Shown here: piece after piece, positions 12,461 through 22,714 of the stretch | Position numbering within the stretch: the stretch's first letter is position 1 | Layout: each line of letters opens with the position of its first letter | Source: Pteria penguin | Taxonomy: Eukaryota > Mollusca > Bivalvia > Pterioida > Pteriidae | Direction of reading: 5' to 3' | DNA length: 64,000 bases | Assembly: GCA_035048485.1 (NCBI GenBank) | Contig: CM068589.1 | Span: forward strand, 4,900,501 to 4,964,500 | Notes under the pieces: model-generated | Told to the model about the DNA's origin: nothing | The model's input: only the letters and a program-made list of their open reading frames with translations | The model's database searches: none | Translations under genes and position numbers: made by a program

Positions 12461-12724
12461 GTTTATATCTTCCTATGCGTTTGTTTGTTGGTCGCTACAT
12501 CAAGAATGGAAGGAAGAATGACGTCATTTGACTTCCACTATGTCAGATGGTGTCTTCTGTATGTATTGCTGAAAACAGAGTTTTATATTTAGATTCAAGT
12601 AATTAAGTAAACAAGTACTAAAATACCTGGTACTTCGTCACACACAATCTGGCGATCCACGCTGGACATTCATCGGCTCCAGGACGTGAGACTCGTGTGT
12701 CCTGGACAGTTAGTGACTCCTTCA

Positions 12725-13135
12725 CATTGGTCACATACCGTGGTCGCTGCGTTGTCAAAACGCTGTACTGAACCCATTGTGGTCTCTCAACAATGACTTA
12801 TAGACCTCAATGATCGAATGGATTAACGTGCTGTACTGAAATCTTTGCAACCTCTCACCAAAGACAACAGACCTCGGTGACCGAGTGGGCTAAAGCATTG
12901 CACTGGACCTCACTGTAGTCTCTCACATTTGACCAGAGACCTCGATGACCAAGTGGGCTAACGCGAGGCACTGAACCTCACTAACCTCTCGCCACTTATA
13001 AGAAACCTCGGTAACCGCGTGGGCAAAAGCGAGGCACTGGATCTCAATGTATCCTATCACCATTGACTAGAGACCTCGGTGACCGAGTGAGATAAAGCAC
13101 TGTAACTCGTTATAGCTTCTCAGCACTGACTAGAG
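12725..13135. repeat. Roughly 66-72-bp tandem repeat with a pol III A-box-like core
   Basis: Five or six diverged copies share ACCTCGGTGACCGAGTGGGC then TAAAGC and TCTCACCATTGACTAGAG. The segment TGACCGAGTGGGCTAAAGC resembles the A-box half of a Leu or Ser tRNA, but no B box or cloverleaf follows, so no tRNA gene is called. Confidence 0.8.
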
Positions 13136-13549
13136 ACCAATATCAGTAACGGATTTAGAGGGGGGACCCCCCCCCCATTTTCGCCACATATTTACAAGTA
13201 AAAATCCAGATTTGGCACCAAAAATGGTTGAGTAGTTTAGCTAATACACATGTAGGCCCCCTTTTCGGAAATCTAGAACCTGCCACTGTATATGGTCGTG
13301 GGATTGTGGAACTTTTTCCACTGACTGAATGGCAGGAGGAGCTGGATCTCACCCCGTACTCAAGACCTCGCCACGGTCAACTGTGGATTAAAATCCCGTG
13401 GGAAATGTTGTCACTTTCCTATCCTCCGGCTACTCTAATCTCGTCTACACAAACCTGAAGGTGAAACAGAGATATAGTGTTACAATTTGCCGCATAATTC
13501 GTCACTACGGTGAGGTAATAATTACACGGACGGATTCAGTCAAGGTCAA

Positions 13550-14170
13550 ATGATTCGGATCCGCCCTTTTACGGCTATGGATCCGCCCCTGTTACGGCTA
13601 TGGATCCGCCCTTGTTACGGCTATGGATCCGCCCCTGTTTATGGCTATGGATCCATCCCTGTTATGGCTATAGATCCGCCCCTGTTACGGCTATGGATCC
13701 GCCCCTGTTATGACTATGGATCCGCCCCTGTACGGTTATGGATCCGCCCTTGTAACGGCTATGGATCCGCCCCTGTTACGACTATAGATCCGCCCCTGAT
13801 ACGGCTATCTATGGATCCGCCCTTGTTACGGCTATGGATCTGCCCTTGTTACGGCTATGGATCCGCCCTTGTCACGGCTATGGATCCGCCCATGTTACGA
13901 CTATGGATCCGCCCTTTTACAGCTATGAATCCGCCCTTGTTCCCTGTTACGGCTATGGATCCGCCCCTGTTGCGGCTATAGATCTGCCCCTGTTATGGCT
14001 ATGGATTTCCCCCTTTTTACGGCTATGAATCCGTCCCTGTTACGGCTATGGATCCGCCCCTGTTAAGGCTATTGATCCTCCCCTATTATAGCATATATCC
14101 GCCCCGGTTACGGCTATGGATCCGCCCCCTGTTTATGGCTATGGATCCCCACGTTACGGCTATGGATTTA
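13550..14170. repeat. 23-bp minisatellite (BamHI-site repeat), about 27 copies
   Basis: Unit CTATGGATCCGCCCCTGTTA plus CGG. Nearly every copy holds a GGATCC site. Because 23 is not a multiple of three, the plus-strand 143-codon frame passes through all three frames and yields a 23-residue peptide period; this is a repeat translation, not a gene. A C-rich run lies upstream (13165-13180), with no gene in 13180-13540. Confidence 0.93.
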
Positions 14171-14811
14171 CAATGTTAAATACTCACCGAGGACGTCCGG
14201 CATAGTAAAGTGATGAGGAAAATGGTGGAAATAAAGAACGTGAGAAAGGGCAGAATTTCCACGCCACTGAATCCTGTCAGCTTCCCGCACTCTGTGGTGT
14301 CTGAAAAAATCCCATCTATATCTGTATAGCTTTCATGACCCTGTATACGTTAGTCTTAACTTCACACAATTTGTTTCGTTTGCGGGTACTATATATATAG
14401 TTGTGTACTCATGTCTATTCCAAAACTTATCTACTCTGGTAAACGACATTGAACTGATTTTTCTCTTTTTCTTTATGTGATGTAAAAGTTGAATATATCT
14501 ATCTAGATATTGAACAAAATATCCAGTGATAAAATGGTAAAATAGATACAGGATAAAATGTTTTCTACAACCCTCCTCTATGGACTCATATTATGTATTA
14601 ATCATAAACCAGTAAGAAAATATTTATAGATAAAACATACAATGCTATACAAACATGGATATACATATATTATCAGACTCTTTGAAGTGCTGAACATGGA
14701 TAAAACACAATAGCAGTTGATATTGTTTAAAAACTGCCGATTAATACCTGTGATTTCATAAAAAATTCCTTGTTTGACAACCACTTTGGTTGATTTAGCC
14801 ATTCTTGGATC

Positions 14812-15085
14812 GTTGGTGCTATGCCATTGTGGCACCCACTACACAACCATGTAAACATTCATGGACCCTTGATGCTATAACATTGTGGCACCCACTACAC
14901 AACCATGTAAACATTCATGGACCCTTGATGCTATAACATTGTGGCACCCACTACACAACCATGTAAACATTCATAGACCCTTGATGCTATAACATTGTGG
15001 CACCCACTACACAACCATGTAAACATTCATTGACCCTTGATGCTATACCATTGTGGCATCCGTTGGACATTCGTGGCCCTGTTTC
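14812..15085. repeat. 56-bp tandem repeat, about 5 copies
   Basis: CATTGTGGCACCCACTACAC recurs at 14825, 14881, 14937 and 14993, exactly 56 bp apart, with a decayed last copy. Units differ by single bases. The preceding 14171-14811 stretch is AT-rich and shows no gene. Confidence 0.95.
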
Positions 15086-15109
15086 TACGCCACTGTGGCA
15101 TTTATACTG

Positions 15110-15190
15110 AAGGAAGAATGAAAAGTTACTGACTCAGCCGTATGACAGAAGTCACCCCGGAAATATTCAGTATATAATGTAATGATATTA
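15110..15190 (-). mobile_element. Penelope-like element 3' end, part 1 of a split copy
   Basis: AAAGTTACTGACTCAGCCGT and GACAGAAGTCACC match the 3' end of the Penelope-like copy at 53735-54300 in the same orientation. The match stops where the element at 15191-18784 begins and resumes beyond it at 18785, so the larger element landed inside this copy. Confidence 0.7.
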
Positions 15191-15732
15191 AACAAGAGGC
15201 CCAAGTGGGCCTATATTGCTCACCTGAACATCTAAATCAAACGAAGCGCAAAATTTGTGCATAATATGTTGAAGAACAAGCATGAAATTTTTCATTGAAT
15301 TCTGCCCAGTAGTTTCAGAGAAGAAGTTGAATATATCAAAAAGTTTACAGACAGACGACAGACAATCTGGTATGACATTCGGCTCAGGTGAGCTCTAAAT
15401 CAAAGTCCCATAACTCTGTAACGATAAATCGGATGAACCTGAAAATCGAAAGGCGGCTTCCTCTCCACATTCTTGATCTATTGATTTCAGTATATTTCAA
15501 GTGTATTTAAGGTATCCGATGTACAATTAGCTCATTCAACTCGGCAGTTTCCGTAAAGACCTCGGAAATTATCGGGAGAAAAATAAAACATCATTATTTT
15601 TCATTTTAAATTGCGAGGCATGCTTAAAAGTGCACATATTTCATTTTCAAAGTCGATGTGTATAACAGAAATATAGTTTAATACTTACAAACAAAAAAAA
15701 ATAATAAAAAACCCCTTCCTTCGTTTATCAAT

Positions 15733-15846
15733 ATGGCGGCGCCCGTACGAAAGAGAAGTAAACTCGGGCGCGGCGTTAAAAAAAAAAAAAAAAAAAAAAA
15801 AAATCGAAAATCACTCAAAATATACAGGAAAGTACGGATATTTTAA
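15733..15846 (+). CDS. Short GC-rich open frame with a 26-A run (doubtful)
   Basis: A 37-codon frame starts with ATGGCGGCGCCC, which is far more GC-rich than its surroundings, and encodes a basic start (MAAPVRKRSKLGRGV), then eight Lys codons from a run of 26 As, and ends at TAA. It might be a relic of a captured first exon, or chance. No splice donor or downstream partner was identified. Confidence 0.12.
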   Translation: MAAPVRKRSKLGRGVKKKKKKKKNRKSLKIYRKVRIF

Positions 15847-17634
15847 TTGATCATAATTACATATCGGGCCATATATGTGAGAACATCGAAGATCGTGATG
15901 CGTGTTGTCCTGGAATAGGAAAGGTCATAGGTAGTAAAAGTTTAATTTCTATTGAAACGGTCGGCTCATACCTTCACCACCGTTTCTATTTCACCATTCA
16001 TATTTTGTGTGGGAAAACTTTGCTGATAGAAACTGGGTCATTGCATCCAAAAAATGGAGTGACAGGCACAAATCACTTACCTTTTCAGCTAATTAAATCC
16101 TTAACTATTCATATCTATCCATTTTCTTGTAAAACAATCCATGCATACTCAAATAAATACATCCCAAAATATTTGGTGTATTTTTCCATTACTTTCAAAC
16201 GGCCTATATCTATAACTGTGTTATAGATAATTATCGTATGTTAGGCATTAGAATGAAATTATATAGGTGTATTATATAGGTGTCCAACTATATGAATACC
16301 CGTATCATTTACATGTATATTGGTAGTGTTTTACCTATATTATAAAAGTGTTTATCTTCGACTTCATAGGATATATGCCATGTAAAATGATAGTGTTATA
16401 CCTGAAAAATGCAAGTTTCTACTTCTGTGGAGACCTGTATAATTATACCCCTCCCCTGCAAAACTGTTTGGGATATACTGGAATCACCATGAAATGTCAC
16501 CCCATGTCTGTCCATCCGTCCGGTATATTTTGAGTGTCATACATACCAAACTTGTATTAATGATATATCGTGAAGTGCTTAGACTGGTGCTTGCCTCAGA
16601 TTATGTATCTGACATACATTTTGTTATTCTGTGACTTTGTTACAAAGTTTATGCCTGTTTGACAAATTGGTTGTTGTAGGTACGGTATTTGTCCCGTTAA
16701 GACAGCCATAGATTATATCAACTTTCTGTCTGTGCAACCATTATTGCACCTTACAGACTAGAAAATAATAAATATTAATAAGTATATGTCTTATCTCTTT
16801 TTATTGTAAATCACCAGAAATATGCAGGAAGATAAGTAGGAATCATTTGGTTATCTGTCTATGCCTGTGTAGTGTCTGTTCTTTTCATAATTCAGAAGGC
16901 TGTCATTACTGTCAAGGTAAAACTTGCTTGATGAAGGCAAATATTGTTATCAAAGCTTTCTCAGAAACACATTGCATTCTTTTAACATTCATTTATATAT
17001 CATTAACTTGATTGATAAAAAAAATTAGTGATGGATAGATACAATGGGCATGAATTACAATGTTGGCTAAGATCCGAGATGAACAAAATTAAAAAAAAAA
17101 AACTTCCCAAAATAAATGTCATTGTACATTTATGTGATTATCATGAGAGGTAGCCTTCTTAAATCTTTTTAATTAATGCAGAATGGTATCTGTGTAAATC
17201 TCAGGAAGATTATGGCCACAGAAAGGGAAATTCTAACATCCAAACTGGCCCATTACAGAGTTATGCACAGGTGTTTTTAATTTTTTATGAAAGAACATGA
17301 TGATTTCATATTTCGAACAATTATTTTAAATGTTAAATATTGACAATATATCAATATCTGTATGGTTTGCACTTCACTGGAAGAAGAAGTCAATGCAAAT
17401 TGCAATGATGCAGTAATCTTTCCCCTTTTGCATAAAATAAAATTTATAAAAATTGGCCTGTGGTGGCACCACCTGTTGACGCATCTTAACTTCACACAGT
17501 TCTGAAGATAAAGAAGAAAAAGTGAGTAACTTCACAACCCCCCTTCTTTTTCAATCAAGAAAAAAAATCTAGAAATTGAGATATTGAAACAAAAATTTTC
17601 ACTATAAAAGTTCTTTTCATACATATGATTAAAA

Positions 17635-17670
17635 AAAATTGCCCCCGGTGGGTTTTGAACCCACAACCTT
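17635..17670 (-). other. tRNA T-arm-like (B-box) remnant inside the transposon
   Basis: The minus strand reads GGTTGTGGGTTCAAAACCC followed by ACCGGGGGC, a good T-arm with a B-box core, but no A box or acceptor stem was found upstream. A similar T-arm-like motif (GCGGTTCAAATCC) occurs at about 23257 in the related element. It is not a functional tRNA gene. Confidence 0.5.
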
Positions 17671-18784
17671 AAGATTCCTTTAAACCTTTCATAGCCAGTA
17701 ATATAACAATCTTATAATCTTCATAAAACATCTAAAATTTAAGATATTGACAATAAACTTTTACTGTGGCATTCTTTGTCCTTAATATGATTAAATGAAA
17801 CCAAATTACAGCATCAAATTATGATATGAGGAGCAATAATGAATAAAGTCACTTGTTTTTGCATTGAAAACACTAAGTCCATGAAGACAACAAAAAAAAA
17901 ACCGTCAAAAATTTGATTTCTGAATGGAACTAAAAACAACAACACTTCTCACATATGCCCCTAGATCATTCCTATGCATTCAGTTTGTCTCTGTATCCCT
18001 CCAATCTGAAAAAGAAGTTTGTCAAAGGAGGACACCCTCTGTGACTTACTTTTGCCTGTGGTGGCGCCATCTGCTGATTGATCCGGACAAAAAATAACAA
18101 CCTTTGTAAGAGGCCATGAGTACTTGCTTCCTACCCAGTTTCATCACAATCCTTCAAGTAGTTCTGTAGAATAAGTTGAAAATGCGAAAAACTGTCCCCC
18201 CCCCCTTTTTTTTGGAAGTCTTAAAAAATTCATAAAAAATCCAAAACTTGAGATATTGACAAAATTCTTTCACAATAATATTCCTTACCATAATTATGAT
18301 CAAAATAGTCCATAACAACTCATTATTATCAATGAACTGAAAAACATTTCACTTATCTGCATTGAAATTACTAAGTCCAAAAAAATGTCGAAAAAATGTC
18401 AAAAATTTGATTTCGGAACGCAATAAAAAATAACAGCACTTCTTATCACATCCCTCTAGATCATTCCTATATATTCGGTTTGTCTCTGTATGCCCCCGGT
18501 CTGAAGAAGAAGTTTGTTAAATGAGGGTACCCTCTGTGACCTACTTTTGTCTGTGGTGGCGCTACCTGTTGACGGATCTGGACAAAAAAAAAAAAAAAAA
18601 ACAACAACACTTGTAGGGAACCATGAGTACTTCATGCATACCAAGTTTCATCAAATTCTGTTCAGCGGTTCTGAAGAAGAAGTCGAAAATGTGAAAAGTT
18701 AACGACGGACGACGGACGACAGACGACGGACTACGATTGATCACAATAATTCACTTGAGCCTTTGGCTCAGGTGAGCTAAAAAA

Positions 18785-18975
18785 CCACATTAGGATGTTA
18801 CAAAAATATTCAATCATAGTGCAGTTACGATACCGATCTAGGACGGTCATTTGATATGACAATAGTCAATCAGTTGGTGTGGTCAACCGGTTTACGGGCC
18901 CACCTTCCCATTCACTGCAACAGCAGAATAATCAAAGGGCATACATTTAAATAAATAAATATTTCTCCATATAGA
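18785..18975 (-). mobile_element. Penelope-like element 3' end, part 2 of a split copy
   Basis: AGTGCAGTTACGATACCGAT, GGACGGTCATTTGAT, CGGTTTACGGGCCCACCTTC and the following ACAGCAGAA-ATCAAAGG blocks match 53850-54000 on the same strand and the reverse complement of 39270-39420. It is the continuation of 15110-15190. Confidence 0.8.
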
Positions 18976-19024
18976 GATCAAGGTGGATAATCGTGTACTC
19001 TGGCAGAGCACTGTGTCATTATTT

Positions 19025-19573
19025 TATTCACAACACACTACGGCAGACATATGTGGAACCCTCCAAAATCAGAGGGAAGACCAGATGCTCGTTGAGAGTG
19101 GACACTTCTGCAAGCATATGTGGACCCCTCCAAAATCAGAGGGAAGACCAGGTGCTCGTTGAGAGTGGACACTACGGCAGGCATATGTAGACCCCTCCAA
19201 AATCATAGAGAAGACCAGGTGCTCGTTGAGAGTGGACACTACGACAGGCATATATGGACCCCTCCAAAATCAGAGGAAAGACCAGGTGCTCGTTAAGAGT
19301 GGACACTACGACAGGCATATGTGGGCCCTTCCAAAATCAGAGGGAAGACCGGGTGCCCGTTAAGAGTGGACACTACGGCAGGCATATGTGGGCTCCTCCA
19401 AAATCAGAGGGAAGACCAGGTGCCCGGTGAGAGTGGACACTACGGCAGGCATGTGTGGGCCCCTCCACATCAGAGGGAAAACCAGGTGCTCGGTGATAGT
19501 GGACACTACGGCAGGCATGTGTGGGCCCCTCCCAAATCAGAGGGAAGACCAGGTGCCCGGTGAGAGTGGACTG
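19025..19573. repeat. 67-bp satellite derived from a dispersed repeat
   Basis: About eight copies share GGACACTACGGCAGGCATAT, GGGCCCCTCCAAAATCAGAG and GAAGACCAGGTGCTCGTTGA. The same order of blocks (GTGGACATTC, CCCCTGCAATTCAGAGGTGA, ACCAGGT) occurs once at 58805-58860 and, inverted, at 57005-57075, so this array appears to have been amplified from that dispersed element. Both strands hold open frames of 60-90 codons that are repeat translations. Confidence 0.9.
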
Positions 19574-19611
19574 CTTTTCTAGCCAAAATGCAGTGAGTGC
19601 ACGAAACATAC

Positions 19612-20245
19612 AACTATACAAAATATGTACCACCGCAAGAATCACATGACAGAGAATTATGTGCGGAAAAGATCAGATCCACACAACATCAGTAAACAAA
19701 ATATGATTGATTGATTTTTGCTTAACGTCACACCACGAATTATTCACGTATATGGTAACAGCATCTGCCTGATGCGGGGCATACAAATTTTGACCTTTGC
19801 AACGGACCCACCCGAAGCAGTGAGGGATTTTTAATGTGCCATGAATACCACGGCACGGGGCCTCGTTTTTTACTGTCTTATTCGAAAGACAGGACACCGG
19901 CATGACCAGAGCGGGACTCGAACCCGGCCTCCCGATCAGGAGGCGAGCGCGATACCACTAGGCCACGCCGGCTTTACAAGATATGTAACACCGCAAGCAT
20001 CACATAACAGAGAATTCTCTGTGAAAAATATCAGAGCCATATAACATCAGTATACAAAAAGCTGTAACACCGCAAGCATTACATGATAGAGAATTCTGTT
20101 TGGAAAAGATCAGAGCCATACAACATCAGTATACAAAATATGTAACACCGCAAGTGATGCATTACATGTAAACATTATTATACAAAGTATGTAACATCGC
20201 AAGCATCACATGGCAGAGAAATCTGTGAGGAAAAGATCAGAGCAC
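19612..20245. repeat. About 80-bp tandem repeat split by a SINE
   Basis: Copies at about 19618, 19980, 20060 and 20137 share GTAACACCGCAAGCATCACA, AGAGAATTCT, AAAGATCAGAGCC and CATCAGTATACAAAATATG. The first copy is separated from the rest by the SINE at 19706-19975. Confidence 0.85.
19706..19975 (-). mobile_element. tRNA-derived SINE, long type, inserted in a tandem repeat
   Basis: The minus strand starts AAGCCGGCGTGGCCTAGTGG, has the B box GGGTTCGAGTCC, the body blocks shared with 10050-10322 (CTTCGGGTGGGTCC, GCATCAGGCAGATGC, ATACGTGAATAATTCGTGG) and an ATCA-type tail. Near-perfect 10-bp duplications (ACAAAATATG at 19696-19705 and ACAAGATATG at 19976-19985) come from the 80-bp repeat unit it interrupts. 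Confidence 0.93.
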
Positions 20246-20274
20246 TCAGTGAATACTAGTATCAATGTGTATAC

Positions 20275-20506
20275 CTATAACTTTCAATGTTCTTTCCATG
20301 TCCACGCTGAGTAGGGAACCATATACACTGACGCTGGCGTATAACTTCCGGTGTGCGCAGACACAACTCTCCTGCGTCATCAGATTTCTCCAGGAAATGA
20401 CGTATCCCATTTTGTAATTGCGTTTGTCGTAAGTTTTGTTTGCACATGCGCCCTGATCGAGCATAACAGTTGAGAGACTTTGGTTTGCAATAACACACGA
20501 CGGTTC
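20275..20506 (-). CDS. Receptor gene A, exon 3: second half of second extracellular domain
   Basis: On the minus strand ATATTACAG/GAACC and ATAG/GTATAC bound 232 bp that read as 77 full codons plus one base (phase 0 in, phase 1 out), with no stop. The acceptor phase matches the phase-0 donor of 21579-21721. Five Cys occur (EPSCVI, GACANK, ESCVCAH) and two N-glycosylation sequons (NQS, NKT). The exon ends with an LKVI(G) string similar to the LKVWG end of gene B's second domain. Together with 21579-21721 it makes a roughly 124-residue domain with no clear similarity to the matching domain of gene B. No annotated domain is claimed beyond Ig-like by position. Confidence 0.7.
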
Positions 20507-20559
20507 CTGTAATATAACGATATGGTCTATCAAGAGTTGTCATTCTTGGCTCTCATTAC

Positions 20560-21420
20560 AACTCGGAAGCCTACTTCACGAAGCGTCCGAAATGCTACTT
20601 TTGTGGAAACGTTTCGAAATAATTGTTATTATTGATCAACGTCTTATTCACGAAGCACCCAGAAAAGGGGTATTAATAAATAAGGCTCCAGTACAGGGGC
20701 ATTGGAACCACAGGAGGAGAAGGTGGGGTGGAGTAAGGCAGTGACACATTTTTGATGATGATTTTGTTCATCCGAAAAAAGCGTTCCTTCACAATGGAAT
20801 TAATAAACAATTGATAGTAAATAATTATCAAACGATATCTAAAAAATGGTATTAAACTACCTGAAGCATTACCATGTTATTTAGTATCATGACCTGTATG
20901 GTATCATTGAATTCTATTCCCAAGGTTACAATTATTTCGAGTAAGGGATTCCACCTCGTGCTCACTCATATTACTAGTAAAAAGGCGCCCTGGAGGAGGT
21001 TTAAATGAGAGCATGAGAGCAATGAAAGACAATTCTGGATAACAATAGCACAAGTGTATGTCAAATGTCATTAAGTAACGCAATATCTGACATAATCAGA
21101 TAATGTCGGAGAATAAAACATCAGTTAATGCCACCCAACTCGTTCTAAATGAAACCCATGGATATCGTTAGATGCAAGTTGGAGCTTGACTGATTCAGTG
21201 CAGACTGAGGTCAGAATGATGGCAGACTAGCATGTCAAGGCCCCTTTGTTGTATGTAATCACTGTGGCTATCAGACAACATTCGGAAAACGTGGGTTTGT
21301 TGATTAATTAAAAAAAAAAACGTTTAAAGCTTGTTTCATTAATATGATAGAAGAACTTTGAATTTAAGGAAATTAGAAGAAAAAATTCTGTATACGCAAA
21401 GCAAGAAAACAAAATGAACA
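20560..21420. other. Intron 2 of gene A, no other feature
   Basis: The 1.07-kb interval between the two gene A exons at 20507-21578 contains AT-rich unique sequence and, at its 3' (left-to-right) end, the trinucleotide repeat annotated separately. No RNA gene or transposon end was recognised. Confidence 0.5.
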
Positions 21421-21427
21421 ATTAAAT

Positions 21428-21435
21428 ACTACTAT

Positions 21436-21479
<44 letters not shown>

Positions 21480-21496
21480 ATAATAATAATAATAAC
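21428..21496. repeat. (TAC/TAA)n trinucleotide microsatellite
   Basis: Runs of ACT/TAC triplets followed by TAA triplets. They lie inside intron 2 of gene A and account for the poly-Val/poly-Tyr tracts seen in the minus-strand frames. Confidence 0.97.
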
Positions 21497-21578
21497 AGAT
21501 TAAGAAAAAAAAAACCCCAAAATAATAAAAAGATAAAAAAGTAAATAAAGGGAAACAAAATCCGTAACATGAACTTAC

Positions 21579-21721
21579 ATCGGTTACTATGGAAACATTA
21601 GGTTGTGGATATACACACTCCAGTATGATGTCAATGTGTAAGACATCACGCTTTTCTCGCATGTAAATTCTCCCTGGTCCAAAGTCCTCCACATATGACG
21701 TCACAGCGGATTCGGAGAAAT
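21579..21721 (-). CDS. Receptor gene A, exon 2: first half of second extracellular domain
   Basis: The minus strand has a pyrimidine-rich acceptor (CCTTCTCTCTCAG/ATTTC) and donor (ACCGAT/GTAAGT) around 143 bp: 2 bases, 47 codons, phase 0 out. The split first codon joins the last G of exon 22234-22560 to give Asp. The peptide begins FSESAVTSYVEDFGPG and contains one Cys (LECVYP) and one NVS sequon. This domain is divided by an intron, unlike the second domain of gene B, which is in one exon. Confidence 0.75.
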
Positions 21722-22233
21722 CTGAGAGAGAAGGATACATGTAGTGCAGATATGGAAGAAAAAAATATGACATGCAGGTTTGCTCAGACAGGCGCGGATC
21801 CAGAAATGTTGTCGGTATGGGGTCCACCCGAGGCAATATTCCGAGAGGGGGTCCATCCATATTTTGTGTGTTAAATACTTTCTTTTAGATCGTAAAATTA
21901 AAAGAAAAGCAATTTCTTCAGATATCAGGATGGGTCCAGGCCCCTTAGGTCCACCATTCTGGATACGCGCATGTCAGATCAACCAATATTAAATAAGATT
22001 TAATATCCATGCATGTCAAACCATTGGTTAGTTAAAAGAGTTTTAGTAAATAAAGGGAAGAAAACTAAATCCCATCATATATGTCAGTTTTTACCTTGGT
22101 ATTTTCATGACCACTGACTGAAATGTTTCTGTTTTCTTTATCATAATAGATTTTTTTTCAAACGTTAATTTTCCAAACATTAACTTAACTAACATTAACT
22201 TACCAAACATTAGCTTACCAAATATTCACTTAC

Positions 22234-22560
22234 CAAATATTTTCAAATCTTTTCCGTCACTTGTTATTACGTCTCCATTCCGAGTTTTATAGACACATTT
22301 CCATGTTCCGGTGTCACGCGGGATTTCCAGTGATGAGATTTTCAGTAATGTCACCTTTCTTGTGTTGTCAGTTAAGGGGGTATAACTCTCTTCCATCGAT
22401 GTACAACCGTACACTGCAGAGTTGTCGATCCTAGGACATCCACCAACCAACGAATTATCACGATAGAATTCCACACTTCCGTTTCGTGTACTGATGTCAC
22501 ATATGACGTCACAAGGCATTCCCGTCATTAATGTTGAACACATGATCAGCATGATAGCCT
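22234..22560 (-). CDS. Receptor gene A, exon 1 found: N-terminal Ig domain
   Basis: Acceptor GATACCCACAG/AGGC and donor TTTG/GTAAGT bound 327 bp, phase 1-1, coding 109 residues. Features of an Ig fold: C21 and C89 at B- and F-strand positions with R-D-T-G-x-W-K-C around C89 (Trp in place of the usual Tyr), LLKISSL for the E strand. Four further Cys (8, 17, 42, 53) suggest extra disulfides. Exon length, all six Cys and 84 of 109 residues are identical in gene B exon 53064-53390. Residues 28-55 are fully identical; differences cluster at 64-70 and in the loop after C89 (93-104). A signal-peptide exon must lie upstream (higher coordinates) but was not found. Confidence 0.85.
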
Positions 22561-22666
22561 CTGTGGGTATCAAACATTACACAATAACAACATTCTGATT
22601 TCATATTCATTAATATCATTTTAATTAAGATTGTTATTTTGTATACAATTCTATCACTTTTGTGAA

Positions 22667-22714
22667 AGCAGTAATGGAGCGTATGGCCTAAAACTCTAAG
22701 ATGGCTTTCACTGA
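22667..22714. repeat. First, separated unit of the 58-bp satellite
   Basis: GGAGCGTATGGCCTAAAACT and CTAAGATGGCTTTCACTGA are one satellite unit. The array stops here because the transposon at 22715-24514 was inserted, and it resumes at 24515. Confidence 0.9.

Larger units (their letters stand above)
15191..18784. mobile_element. 3.6-kb non-coding transposon-like element with internal ~500-bp repeats
   Basis: The left end reads AACAAGAGGCCCAAGTGGGC with GCTCACCTGA at 15218; the right end reads TTGGCTCAGGTGAGCTAAAA with the exact inverse TCAGGTGAGC at 18768. A second TCAGGTGAGC at 15384 suggests that 15191-15397 could itself be a complete short version. The interior has two or three diverged copies of a roughly 500-600-bp unit (GGTGGCGC near 17461, 18061 and 18557; GAGATATTGACAAAATTCTT-like blocks; long A and C runs), also found inside the element at 22715-24514. 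It splits a Penelope-like 3' end, which gives its boundaries. No protein-coding capacity is seen. Confidence 0.7.

Noticed and set aside
13550..13981. 143-codon plus-strand frame of MDPPLLRLWIRP type
   Set aside because: Translation of the 23-bp array; cycles through all three frames with a 23-residue period.
16430..16540. Possible transposon fragment (TATACCCCTCCCCTGCAAAA)
   Set aside because: Reminiscent of dispersed invertebrate repeats, but it lies inside the 3.6-kb element and no second copy is in the window.
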